Shown piece after piece: positions 1 to 9,850 of a DNA stretch of 64,000 nucleotides. A model generated the notes under the pieces. The model saw only the letters and a list, made by a program, of their open reading frames with translations. It did no database searches and was not told the DNA's origin. Position 1 is the stretch's first letter. Each line of letters starts with the position of its first letter. Origin of the DNA: Bedellia somnulentella (Eukaryota; Arthropoda; Insecta; Lepidoptera; Bedelliidae); NCBI GenBank assembly GCA_963576735.1, contig OY755175.1, positions 10,370,401-10,434,400 on the forward strand, in the 5' to 3' direction. Position numbers and translations under genes: made by a program.

Positions 1-705
1 GTTACACTATACAAAACATGTATACGGTCAGTCCTCTCGTACGGTAGCGTTGCGTTCGCACACGCCAGAGAGGGCCTGCCTGATTCACCGCCTCCAGATG
101 ATACAAAATAGGTTCATGCGCAAGGCGGTAGGGGCGCCTTGGTATGTTAGGAACTATGATCTCCACAGAGACTTAGGACCCAATACAATCGAAGATCACT
201 TCAAAGAAATCTCACTTGATATGACTCTCACTCTTTGATAGGATCCCTGACCACCCCAACCCCTTACTCAGAGCTTCACCCGACTATACAATCTCACCGG
301 ATGTCGGAACTCAAGAGAGACGCACTCGTAGCGTGCTCTCGGATCCCGACGATCCGATCACCCGCGAGCTAAAGGCCTCAGAGGCCACCAGCGCTCGCGG
401 ACAAAGAACACACCACTCGAGAATCCGACCTCGCCGGCGAGGTCGAAGAACCCTAACTTAGAACCTCCCTTCGCGTGCCACTGGCATAGTCCTCCCGACG
501 GACGCGAGAGTTCGCACTGTATGACACTAGCCTCCCGCTTGGTCACCTTGTTAGGGCTCCTTTCTCCCTCTTTCCGATTTAGCATAGGTACACTCCTTTG
601 CCCCGCCAGGGCGGCCCTCAGCTGCCCGGTACACATAAAGTCATGGTGAATGCCACACAGGCCACAGGGCCAGCAGCAACCTCATTTTGGAAAAAAAAGA
701 AGACA
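1..705 (+). mobile_element. 3-prime end of a jockey-like LINE (decayed reverse-transcriptase gene plus 3-prime UTR)
   Basis: Translation shows the C-terminal part of a non-LTR retrotransposon ORF2, broken by two frameshifts. Frame 1 at the left edge reads LYKTCIRSVLSYGSVAFAHA. The next frame carries LQMIQNRFMRKAVGAPWYVR and NYDLHRDLG. A third frame, from about 234, carries HPNPLLRASPDYT and VLSDPDDPI and stops at 459-461. The 'GAPWYVRN-DLHRDLG' and 'HPNPLL' blocks are characteristic of jockey-clade elements after the RT domain. Bases 462 to about 687 are 3-prime UTR, ending in an A-rich tail near 689-702. The UTR block near 590-670 is related to the minus-strand retroposon at 25161-25378. The element is cut by the window edge, so its length and 5-prime end are unknown. 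It is not functional as seen here. Confidence 0.85.
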
Positions 706-885
706 CAGTCGTCTTGATAATTTTGAAGAGTTAACTTGTGCAATACTTTACTGTGTTGGTGTAATAAACAGTCTATCTCCGGAACCTGAGTTTTATTTAA
801 GAGCTCGTTACTTGGTATTATAAAACTGATACGTAGTTTTAGATAAGGTACTTATAAGAAAATCTCATAATTTTTAATGCCGGAT

Positions 886-1930
886 TGCCGTGTAGTGTCA
901 CTACCCCCTTCTACCCGCGAGTATCGTAAGAGGCGACAAAGGGTTTAGGGTCTTTTTTTAAGTCGTTTTTCGACGATTCGGTTGGAGAACCATCATCAAC
1001 GATACTTTATTTCTACCACTTTTTTTTTGTCATGGGGAATTCCTCATGGATCCGACGTCACCCGGCGGGGTAGCGAAGGTATGTCGGACTCTTACCGACT
1101 AAAACTCCACGGTGGCCATCTTCGGTGCTTTGATGCGGGATTAGTGAGAACGCCCGTGGCAGTCTACCTCCAATCCCGCGCACCACGCCTCTCGGCGTCC
1201 ATCTCGGGGGACTTGAAGTCCCCCACCCCCCCTTGTGCTTCCTCAGCACCGCAGACGTTTGGGCCATAAGTTCCAAACGCCCGCCCTCCGAGGTAGCAGA
1301 CTGCAACCCGCCGGTCGAAGCCCACCACCTCACGGATTTTTTTACGAGGTTTTGTCCTCGGATTTTTGCGGAAGGTTTACTCCTCTTCCGACTTTTTTAG
1401 AGCTTTAGTCCTCGCGGTCAAGCCTACACCACGGTAAGACCCTCGGCCCTGGAAGTGCAATACTGCCAGGGTTACAAGTTCCCCTCTTGCTCCCGTGCCC
1501 CCTCTACACCTCGAAAGGAAACGGGAGCAACCCACCCCAAGATTTTTAACGAGGTTTTTTTCCTCCGATTTTTTATAGAGGTTGACTCCTCGCGACCCGC
1601 CGGTGACGGCAAGGCCCTCGGTCCCAACAACAGCGGCAACAACTGTCGCTGGGGTTCCGATTTGCGTCGCATGTCCTGTCCCCTCTCCTAATGAGAGGGA
1701 TACTGGGAGCGACGACACCTCGGTGCATTAGCTTCACCCCGGCTGGCTAGTCCGGGGCTACTGAGCCCCCACGCCACGACAAGGCTGCACCGTGTGGAGG
1801 ATTTCTACCATCTTGTCTTGTCCCCAACAACTTCCAAATGTGGCTGAGGAGTTCATAGCTTTGACGCTCTACCGTCCCCTAGGCTACCTCTTTTGCGATT
1901 TATGGCCGTGAGTATATGTATGTATGTAGT
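886..1930 (+). mobile_element. SINE-like family A copy, split in two by a nested LINE-derived element
   Basis: The left half (886-1018) starts TGCCGTGTAGTGTCACTACC and the right half (1801-1930) carries the family end ...GCCGTGAGTATATGTATGTATG. Joined across the insert, the two halves match the intact copies at 19668-19931, 51649-51963 and 59743-59990. The interruption is the element at 1019-1800, which duplicated ATTTCTACCA (1009-1018 and 1801-1810). No coding potential. Confidence 0.85.
1019..1800 (-). mobile_element. 782-bp non-autonomous LINE-tailed element nested in SINE A
   Basis: A GC-rich insert is flanked by a perfect 10-bp target duplication, ATTTCTACCA. A T-run at 1020-1029 is its poly-A tail read on the minus strand. 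The 3-prime 90 bases (about 1030-1115, minus strand) contain GTCGGTAAGAGTCCGACATA and GGATCCATGAGGAATTCC, which recur in the retroposon at 25161-25378. No reverse transcriptase is encoded. A 113-codon open stretch on the minus strand (1718-1377) begins with GTG, not ATG, and resembles nothing I know. Internally there are two related hairpin-rich motifs (plus-strand 1336-1400 and 1540-1590) built around ACGAGG-TTTT-CCTC. This looks like a SINE/SIDE-type element that borrows a LINE tail; an internally deleted LINE is the alternative. Confidence 0.75.
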
Positions 1931-2344
1931 TGTTAATTTTGTTAAACTTTTTTCACTACTTTGAAGCCGTTAAATTAGCCATACAAATCTACCCCTTCTC
2001 GTCTTCTGAAATTTCTGTGCCGGTCGAGTAGTAGGTAACTATAATGATTATGATGAAAACTTCCATAGAACCTTATCCCATCCCATTAGAAAGACATTTC
2101 TTATCTTAGTTATTTAAGTACTTCTTTTCATACTTCTAAGTCAACACTTGACAAACTTACATATAATTAAATCATTATTAATCTCAGACCAACTACCTAT
2201 AGACAGATATCGCGCGTGGCACCCTATATGTCTTTCTTTCGCACAATCGGTGTTGACACAAAAACAATTTTACCTCGCTTGTGGTATTTTTTGTAAGGCT
2301 TTTCCCATGCTTACAATAACAACAAAAATATTATGTTTCCTAAC
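1931..2344. other. No recognisable feature
   Basis: AT-rich single-copy-looking sequence between SINE A and the LTR element; no coding signal or repeat seen. Confidence 0.5.
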
Positions 2345-2348
2345 ATAT

Positions 2349-3416
2349 TGTAATGTATTTTGTGTTATGTATGTGAGAAGTTTTTCCCTTTGATATACCT
2401 CTTAGAAGACCAAAATAGTTCTAGAGGTAAATGTCATACCGAAGGCATAAAAGTTTAACAATTTTCTCTAAGATAATCATTTTGACAATCTTGTTTATTG
2501 TCAGATAATTATTTCATATTTTTAAATTTACTCACGTGACATTAGTTTTCTGCAAGAAGGTTGCTAGTGTTAGGTCGTAGCCTTACAATTTATTTTATTA
2601 AATATTTTTATGAAATAACAATAAGAATATTGTTTAATATTGTAAGTGGATTGATAATGAATCCTAATAATTTGTTGTCTTTCCGAATTTATTTTCAATT
2701 ATATATTTTTAACTCTCACTGTTATTTGGACTACTTGCTTTGTTACCTCTTTTAAGGAATATTTTAATCCTTTAAAAAAAAAATAGGTTAATTCAAAATT
2801 TTAAGTTGGTCATGCTTGTTTGCAGAAGTGAGTCGGGATTCAGCTCCTGGGGCGATGGGGGCATCATCATTATTATGGAAGAAACTGAAAAAAATGTCAG
2901 AAACAATATTCTCAACTGACTTTATATATCATCAATTTATACCCGTCTGGAATAGCAGCCTTTTATTTTTGAGCTGCCCTGGTTGACGCAAGCTTCCCGG
3001 AGTCGCAGCCCCTTACTCTTGAGCTGCCCTGGTTGACGCAAGCTTCCCGGAGTCGCAGCCCCTTACTCTTGAGCTGCCCTGGTTGACGCAGTCAGAAAGC
3101 TGGAGTCGCAACCCTTACCCCGTCGAGCTACCCTTCCTGACGCAGGCGCCCGGAGGCGCTTGGTTCCGTGTTAAATTCGCCACCCATCGCAGCAGGAGCT
3201 GACGCTAAAGCTGAGTTTTTTATATTATATTATATTGATAGGTTTAGTGTTTTTGATAGGTTTTATTAGGATTGTTTTACTGTTTCTTTTATTTATAATA
3301 AATGTTGTGATATATATCTCTTCTATTATTCATTATCCTTTTTCTCTCTTTCTTCTCTTAGTTACTTCTGGCTTCTGGGAAGCTACAGCATCCCAGGAGT
3401 GAGAAGTAACGTTACA
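2349..3416 (+). repeat. 5-prime LTR (1068 bp)
   Basis: Direct repeat of 4214-5286. It includes a 50-bp unit present three times (starts 2971, 3021, 3071; GAGCTGCCCTGGTTGACGCA), a GC-rich block in an otherwise AT-rich LTR, and a T-rich 3-prime third. The short open frame at 2561-2755 is repeated in the other LTR and is not a gene. Confidence 0.93.
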
Positions 3417-3419
3417 AAT

Positions 3420-3427
3420 TGGCGCCC
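3420..3427 (+). other. Primer-binding site TGGCGCCC
   Basis: TGGCGCCC starts 3 bases after the 5-prime LTR, where the tRNA 3-prime end primes minus-strand synthesis. The following bases (TACAAAAA) do not extend an obvious tRNA match, so the primer tRNA is not assigned. Confidence 0.75.
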
Positions 3428-3591
3428 TACAAAAAAATTATATATATATCACAACAATTACTTTCCAAAATTCTAAATTATACTTGCACAAGTAGGATTC
3501 TTTTGGGTTTCGGTTTTGGCATATTTCTTTCCGTTTTTAGGTCTTTTTCTTTCATATATACTTATTGTTATTCTATACGGTTAGGATTAGG

Positions 3592-3648
3592 ATGGCTACA
3601 CCTGGCTCTACTCTAGCAGACCTTCTTAGCAGATTTCACTTTGGCTGA
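3592..3648 (+). pseudogene. Truncated gag-like start, 18 codons
   Basis: ATG at 3592 opens MATPGSTLADLLSRF and stops with TGA at 3646-3648. Its position, about 170 bp after the primer-binding site, and its sequence fit the first residues of an LTR-element Gag; the remainder has been deleted or replaced. The assignment to Gag rests on position more than on recognisable homology. Confidence 0.45.
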
Positions 3649-3890
3649 TTTTATCTTTATTTTATTCTTGAGTTTTGGTTGTGTCAAGATGTTTTAATTT
3701 AATTATCTTTCGTTATATTTGAATGTGTTATTTAAGGTTTTAACACGACTCTTAAGGTGTTATCTTTTTATGTAACTATTCTTTAATTTCAATGTTACTT
3801 GACATTGTTGTGTTAAGGTTTGAACACCACTTAAAAGGTGTTATTTTTCTTAGGCCTTGTAGCTTACTGTTGTACATAAGGTATGTTACT

Positions 3891-4059
3891 TAGGGATTGA
3901 TTAGTATGAGCGGCTGACAACTCATTAAATAAGCCTTGTCGTCATTGATAGGTTGACTCCTATGAAGAGTTTTATTTAGGGATTTACTAGTTTGAGCGGC
4001 TGACAACTCATTAAAGAAGCCTTGTCGTCATTGATAGGTTGAGTCCTATGAAGAGTATT
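3891..4059 (+). repeat. Internal 86-bp tandem duplication of the LTR element
   Basis: Two units, starting at 3891 and 3977, share TAGGGATT, GAGCGGCTGACAACTCATTA, GCCTTGTCGTCATTGATAGG and CCTATGAAGAGT. They lie in the non-coding internal region and could be packaging or structural RNA sequence, but nothing here proves that. Confidence 0.85.
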
Positions 4060-4195
4060 TGTCATTGAATGTGAACAGTACTCACTTTTGTAAGATGAAG
4101 TATGAAAGTTTGATGAAGTATGAAAGGTTTTCGATTTGAAAGAGTGGATTTCAACCTAATTTAAAAAAAAAATTCTTAAGAATTTTTTTTTTTCC

Positions 4196-4208
4196 GGGGG
4201 AAAGGGGA
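4196..4208 (+). other. Polypurine tract
   Basis: GGGGGAAAGGGGA sits just before the 3-prime LTR, the expected plus-strand priming site. It is preceded by an A/T palindrome centred on TTCTTAAGAA (about 4163-4190). Confidence 0.8.
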
Positions 4209-4213
4209 ATGTA

Positions 4214-5286
4214 TGTAATGTATTTTGTGTTATGTATGTGAGAAGTTTTTCCCTTTGATATACCTCTTAGAAGACCAAAATAGTTCTAGAGGTAAATGTC
4301 ATACCGAAGGCATAAAAGTTTAACAATTTTCTCTAAGATAATCATTTTGACAATCTTGTTTATTGTCAGATAATTATTTCATATTTTTAAATTTACTCAC
4401 GTGACATTAGTTTTCTGCAAGAAGGTTGCTAGTGTTAGGTCGTAGCCTTACAATTTATTTTATTAAATATTTTTATGAAATAACAATAAGAATATTGTTT
4501 AATATTGTAAGTGGATTGATAATGAATCCTAATAATTTGTTGTCTTTCCGAATTTATTTTCAATTATATATTTTTAACTCTCACTGTTATTTGGACTACT
4601 TGCTTTGTTACCTCTTTTAAGGAATATTTTATTCCTTTAAAAAAAAAATAGGTTAATTCAAAATTTTAAGTTGGTCATGCTTGTTTGCAGAAGTGAGTCG
4701 GGATTCAGCTCCTGGGGCGATGGGGGCATCATCATTATTATGGAAGAAACTGAAAAAAATGTCAGAAACAATATTCTCAACTGACTTTATATATCATCAA
4801 TTTATACCCGTCTGGAATAGCAGCCTTTTATTTTTGAGCTGCCCTGGTTGACGCAAGCTTCCCGGAGTCGCAGCCCCTTACTCTTGAGCTGCCCTGGTTG
4901 ACGCAAGCTTCCCGGAGTCGCAGCCCCTTACTCTTGAGCTGCCCTGGTTGACGCAGTCAGAAAGCTGGAGTCGCAACCCTTACCCCGTCGAGCTACCCTT
5001 CCTGACGCAGGCGCCCGGAGGCGCTTGGTTCCGTGTTAAATTCGCCACCCATCGCAGCAGGAGCTGACGCTAAAGCTGAGTTTTTTTTATATTATATTAT
5101 ATTGATAGGTTTAGTGTTTTTTTGATAGGTTTTATTAGGATTGTTTTACTGTTTCTTTTTATTTATAATAAATGTTGTGATATATATCTCTTCTATTATT
5201 CATTATCCTTTTTCTCTCTTTCTTCTCTTAGTTACTTCTGGCTTCTGGGAAGCTACAGCATCCCAGGAGTGAGAAGTAACGTTACA
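4214..5286 (+). repeat. 3-prime LTR (1073 bp)
   Basis: Near-identical to 2349-3416, with the same 50-bp triplication (starts 4836, 4886, 4936). It ends ACGTTACA, followed by the ATAT target duplication. Confidence 0.93.
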
Positions 5287-5290
5287 ATAT

Positions 5291-6435
5291 ATGGCAAATA
5301 TCCTTAAATAATAAGTTTCTAAATGGATAAATTATAAGGAAAAAAAACCTAAAAAAATAACAAAAAGAAAATGATTAGTATTAACAAAATACATATTAAC
5401 AATGACTTATCAATAAATAGACAACAATCACTCCATGGGTACTCGGTGGGTATAAAAACGTAGTTTAAAAATCATACTAATAGGGTAATAAATCAATAAT
5501 GTTTTCATTAAAATAAAACAACTCTTAATCAAATGTTCATAATTATTTTAATACACGTTACCTTAATCAACTTCAACATGGTTTAAATCAACAATCAAAG
5601 TTACTGTCTTTTAAACATTTTTTTTTATTTGTTTCGAATCCTTTCCTCGTCCATAGTAATTGTCTTATTCACATGATGAATTCTTACTTCTATAAGATTA
5701 TTGAGATTTTGAAGTGGGCAACACCATTGTTTTTGGTTGTTGAAGGTTATGTTTAAAATTAAATCAAAAACACAGGTAAAACGTATTAATAACAGCATAT
5801 CTTCTTTTGTAAATCTTATAAGGTTCATAAACTGTAAATATATCCCGATATTTCTTTGATACGCCACTATGAAGTGATTCATCTGGGGCTTTTTACTCGC
5901 TTCTATAACTGCAGTCCAAAACTTTGCATCTGCCCATTTTTACAGCACAAGTCTCTGTCCTAAGCAAAATCACTTCCTACGAGTCCAAAATATGATTAGT
6001 TGCACGTATTTCAACAAAATAATTTTAAATCGTCAAAGGTAAACAAAGAGTTTATTATTCTCACACATATTTTTTTTGTAAACTGTCAAAATCAAAAGTG
6101 ACAGTTTGATCTTTGACAGTTTGATCCAACAAAAAACAGGTTACACCGTAAGGGACAAAAAATCACAGTACTAGCTCTTTCTATCTTTAAAAGTTTTATA
6201 GTTAGCTATCCTTTTCTTGCTCGTCGTGACGTATTCTTTATCTCTCTAGTTGTTTATGCTCTAAGTTATTAACTTTAGGTGGTCAGTCAACGTGTTTTTA
6301 AAAAAAATATACATTGCAAAGTCCACATGAAGGAAGTCAAAGTTATAAAATAAGTAAGTAAAATAAGTCCTTTTTAACCGACTTCTTTATACTTTTGCAA
6401 TGTCCCAAAGTTGGCATCCCTAAATACTCCGTTGG
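5291..6435. other. No recognisable gene
   Basis: AT-rich sequence. The only structure seen is a small repeat of GACAGTTTGATC (about 6102-6125). The minus-strand frame at 5882-5625 has no family likeness and is treated as chance. Confidence 0.4.
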
Positions 6436-6443
6436 TGTGAAAC

Positions 6444-6974
6444 TAGAGATGAAACGGATAGTGATTTGGCCGGATACCGGATACCGGATATTCGGCTAAC
6501 TACGAGGCCGGAGCGCCGGATATCCGGCCACCGGATATTTCAATTTCTGTCATTATTTTAATTTAATAAATGGTGTCCGTCCATAACCTATTGTTATATT
6601 ATTTTCATTTCATATATGTGTGTGTATGTGCAAAATAATCCGTTACTAATATTATAAATTCAGTCTGTTTGTCTGTCAGTCTGCTACTCTCTCACGCCTA
6701 AACTAAAGAACTGATTTTGATGAAATTTGATTCAGAGATAGATTAGACAACGAGAAACGATATAGATAGGCTTAGAAACTTTTGTATTCCCACAGAAAGC
6801 GCGATATAGACGAGTTTAGGGCGTAAAGCACTCAGCGCGAACGGTATCGCGGGAAACATCTAGTATTCGGTATTCGGCCGGATAGTGCCCTACTATCCGG
6901 TATCCGGCTGGATAGTGAAAATAGGCCGGATAGGCCGGATACCGGATAGTTACCGGATATCCGTTTCATCTCTA
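6444..6974. mobile_element. hAT-type MITE with CCGGATA arrays
   Basis: Terminal inverted repeats TAGAGATGAAACGGAT (left) and ATCCGTTTCATCTCTA (right) are flanked by a perfect 8-bp duplication, TGTGAAAC, at 6436-6443 and 6975-6982. An 8-bp duplication and TAGAG-type ends point to the hAT superfamily. Both subterminal regions (6465-6540 and 6868-6960) are packed with CCGGATA/TATCCGG motifs on both strands, as expected of transposase-binding repeats. There is no transposase. The centre (about 6632-6866) is a different, nested repeat. Confidence 0.9.
6632..6866 (+). mobile_element. Nested Helitron-like non-autonomous insert
   Basis: It begins near ACTAATATTATAAATTCAGTC and runs through CTGATTTTGATGAAATTTG to a GC-rich end, ATCGCGGGAAACATCTAGT. 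An ACTAATATTATAAA start with a hairpin plus CTAG(T) end is the pattern of small lepidopteran rolling-circle elements. Boundaries are approximate; a SINE is possible. Confidence 0.5.
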
Positions 6975-7504
6975 TGTGAAACCATGGCCGTTTTCAATAT
7001 GCTTTTGCAAATATAAAAATTAAAAGGCGGGAAAAAATAATTAAAAATGTTATTAGTTTGCAAATTTGCATATGTGATAAATTGATTTACTTGTGAAATG
7101 GTATGTATTGGCCTTAATCTTTCTTTTTACCGCTGTTCTTTCAGCTATACATGCAACAACCCGTCAGTTGTAATTTAGAACTTTTTAGGAGCCTCTCCTG
7201 GAGCTCTGTATGACAAAAGTGGTCAAGTCACTATAATTACAATACTACAAATACGTACATGCTGACAAGCGTTTTCGAAATAAATGCCAATTTTTCACCT
7301 AGTTAAACTCGTTTGCATTTCTATGCCTAATACTTCTATGGTTTGTATATTGTTGGGTGATGTATTTGGATACCGGTCCACAGTATCCCTAAGTGGATGA
7401 GAAATTTCTAGTTAATAAGCTCTGTTGAAACAATAAGTTTTACTAATTCGATCTCAGTAAAACAAGTTCAGTTCATACACTAAAACTTGTGACTATATTA
7501 AGTT

Positions 7505-7565
7505 TTGTGAAGATCGTACTAAGTGGCGATCGATAGTCTCTGCCTACCCCAAAGGTAAAAATTGA
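7505..7565 (+). pseudogene. RTE-like LINE family B, ORF C-terminus
   Basis: The reading EDRTKWRSIVSAYPKGK matches the tail peptide of the RTE-like family whose relics recur at 39765-39997, 53405-53515 (minus) and 56170-56290. Only the last residues survive. Confidence 0.6.
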
Positions 7566-7699
7566 GATAAAATAAATGCAAGAAATGATGAATATTGCAT
7601 GGACGTTTTTGAAAGAAAACGAATGAGGGTGAATGTGGATAAAACCAAATCCATGGTTTTTAAGAGTCACAGCAAAATAATATTATGCAGCTGTGATGC

Positions 7700-7909
7700 A
7701 AAACGCACATGGCTGAGCTGTACTTAGTCCTTAGTACTTAGTGTACAAAATGGCTATAGGCCTGCCCCCTATCACGTAAGTACACTGTCCAAGCAAAACG
7801 TGGGTACTCTGAACACCAGGTGACAATGTCACGTGATGTTCAGAAGCATTAGTGCCTCTGCTAACCCCTTCGGGGATATTCGGCGTGAACGTCTGAGTCT
7901 TGAGTTTTG
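7700..7909 (+). mobile_element. SINE family C, 5-prime-shortened copy
   Basis: Bounded by an 11-bp target duplication AGCTGTGATGC (7689-7699 and 7910-7920). The body shares GGCCTGCCCCCTATCACGT, CAAGCAAAACGTGGGTACTC and GGATAT-CGGCGT with the fuller copy at 12056-12312. The tail is made of TTGAG-like repeats. The tRNA-like head is missing. Confidence 0.85.
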
Positions 7910-8384
7910 AGCTGTGATGCGCGATTGAGATTTGTAGTTAGAAGGTGTAATAATCAATCTGTATTTCTGAGAAGTTTGTTTACTAGGTTTGGAAAGTGTT
8001 ACGAAGACATCGAAAGTAGAGTGAGAAACCCAAATTTTCATACAATATCCAATATACTACCGAGTCAGAATACATTTTCATATTTTTAACCACGTAACCA
8101 AAGCATATGAAAATTAAATGGAAACTTATTATTTAAATGGATAATGCAACTTTAAAAATTCATTGCCCAATACATATAAAAAACTTATAATCGAATTGAG
8201 TACCTCCCTCCTCCTCCGTTTGAAGTCAGTCGAAAAGGGAATTTGGTAAATGAGGCTGTGAACATGCTAACCACTACATGTTGTGCCTACTGCCTACGCT
8301 TACAGACGGCAGCAAATGATTGGTTTCGCGGAAGAAATACGAGAGTGAAGTAAATGCAGCAGAGATGTCCCTCAGAAAAAATAA

Positions 8385-8655
8385 AAACAACTATTAGGTT
8401 AGGTGATTGAGTGAGAAATATTGCGCATAGTTAAAGATTATAGTGTAAAAATTAGAGAAAAGGAATGTTAAGATTTTTGGGCACATATAGAGGATAGATG
8501 AAAGCAAATTATTGAAAGGGACATAAAAGGCCGATGTAGGTGGTTAAGTTAGTAGAGGACGACAAGAGAGGACACAATAGATTCGGAGCAAATAGAGTAG
8601 AGTCTCTGCCTACCTCAGTAGGAACTAATGGCATGACTATATTGTATGTAATTAT
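8385..8655 (+). pseudogene. RTE-like LINE family B relic
   Basis: The plus-strand translation, read through stops, keeps FGHI-RIDESKLLKG, KADVGG and VSRGRQER, the conserved block near the C-terminus of RTE/BovB-type ORF2. A decayed tail follows (CTCTGCCTACCTCAGTAGG, GGCATGACTATATTGTATG). Multiple stops; inactive. Confidence 0.6.
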
Positions 8656-8949
8656 TATAGTTAAGTTACACATACCCTACTTTACTTAACATAAAAGAAG
8701 AATATGTAGCAGAAAAGTTGTAAAACTAACTATGAGCAAAACACCTGCCCAATATCTCGGAGGTTAGTGTTCCAAATCATTAAAAAATATATTTAAAGTA
8801 AATGCCGCATAAGAAAGATTGCATTTATCAACTGCATAATAGTGCGTTTAGTGCACATTGATAGGAATGTTTAGGCTTTAGAAATTCACCATAAGCGAAA
8901 CGACGAGGTTTTTACATCGGTTAGATGAAGAGGGTGGCAAGCTGGCAAG

Positions 8950-9243
8950 GCACCTCACTGCGTGATTTGGTCTGAGTGCACCCCTCACCACACTCACCCC
9001 TTGAACCTCTTGGAAGGGGTCGCGGAAACGGCCGCGGCGGCGGTAGGCAGGACGCGGGCGGGCGCGACGCGGCGGGCGGGGCGCTCAATACGCGCGCGCG
9101 CTCCTCTATCTGCACAATTTGTACGCACGCGGCCGATCAGTCGCGTTTTGACATCCGACGGGAGGGTGTCGCTCGATTCTCTAACGGAACTGTCAAACCG
9201 TTGCGAAACCGCCGTATATCGCCAAGTTTTTAATATTATTTCT
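8950..9243 (+). promoter_or_regulatory. CadN: CpG-rich region: candidate CadN promoter
   Basis: A sharp rise in GC and CpG (for example GCGGCGGTAGGCAGGACGCG near 9035 and CGCGCGCGCG near 9090) in an AT-rich setting, upstream of and on the same strand as the CadN coding exon. It contains a good initiator, GATCAGTCG, with the A at 9139; I see no TATA box at the right distance. The open frames across it on both strands are GC-driven and show no protein likeness. Assignment to CadN is inference from position. Confidence 0.5.
9139..9243 (+). other. CadN: Putative non-coding first exon of CadN
   Basis: From the initiator A at 9139 to the splice donor TCT|GTAAGT (GT at 9244-9245). The next good acceptor in the correct context is the CadN coding-exon acceptor ending at 12663, giving an intron of about 3.4 kb. 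A second GC-rich block (9655-9850) could be an alternative first exon. RNA data would be needed to choose. Confidence 0.35.
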
Positions 9244-9654
9244 GTAAGTATTTAATTAAAAACTATTTATTAATGCAGTACAACGTGATTTTTATGTGCT
9301 AATAAATGAGTGTCGGTGAGCAGTGAGAGAAACCGTTTGTTTACATGATATTTTGAATAACAAAATCATTTCGGATTGTTGTTACTGTGATTTATTTAAA
9401 TAATACAGTGTAATTTTTCTATTTATTAGTGGCAATAAATTGTATTCATGAAAAATTGGCGAGTGCTGTGAAATACCACTGAAAGACGTTATTCTGATAC
9501 TCATAGCGATCTATGTTGATACAAATTAAAGCGGCAAGTGCTAGTATTGCTAGGCTATGAATATATGAGGTTATTGTTGGAAATTCGTATAGGATAGACG
9601 GAAAACGAATGCTTGAATATTTTATATAGGTGTCGTGAATAGAAACGTGATTTT

Positions 9655-9850
9655 AAAGTTGAGATTAGCTCGTTTTCGTACGGCACGCGACGGCGCGAGT
9701 CGCGACGACGGTATTGATCGGCCGAGGGCGGCGGCGGCGGCAGGGCGGCGACTTCGTCCATACGAGACGAGAAGCCGGCGCATTTTACATCGCGGCTGCT
9801 CTGCTGCACTCCTCGTCTTCACAGCCACTGTCAGAACCCGCCTAAAATAA
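9655..9850. promoter_or_regulatory. Second GC-rich block downstream of the candidate promoter
   Basis: CpG-rich with a (GGC)n run near 9728-9742, and frames open on both strands, as expected of GC-rich non-coding DNA. It may extend the CpG island or be an alternative start region. No protein family is recognisable in the frames 9635-9850 (+) or 9828-9622 (-). Confidence 0.35.

Larger units (their letters stand above)
2349..5286 (+). mobile_element. Non-autonomous LTR retrotransposon (young, no gag-pol)
   Basis: Two LTRs (2349-3416 and 4214-5286) bracket only 797 bp of internal DNA. The LTRs begin TGTAATG and end ACGTTACA (TG...CA with TGTAA/TTACA termini). Flanking ATAT at 2345-2348 and 5287-5290 is a 4-bp target duplication. 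A primer-binding site lies 3 bases after the 5-prime LTR and a purine-rich tract precedes the 3-prime LTR. Apart from a short gag-like start (3592-3648) there are no gag, protease, RT or integrase frames. By my reading the LTRs differ by one substitution (A2767 versus T4632) and three homopolymer-length changes that account for the 5-bp size difference, so the insertion is recent. It must have been mobilised by proteins supplied in trans, as for TRIM/LARD-type elements. Confidence 0.93.

Noticed and set aside
1058..1718. Open frames of 66-113 codons inside 1019-1800
   Set aside because: No homology recognised and non-ATG start for the longest; treated as part of a non-coding retroposon, though mentioned in the findings.
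2561..2755. 64-codon frame repeated at 4426-4620
   Set aside because: It is LTR sequence; repetition reflects the LTR pair, not a duplicated gene.
8921..9255. Open frames on both strands across the CpG-rich region
   Set aside because: Overlapping frames in GC-rich DNA with no family likeness; best explained by stop-poor composition.
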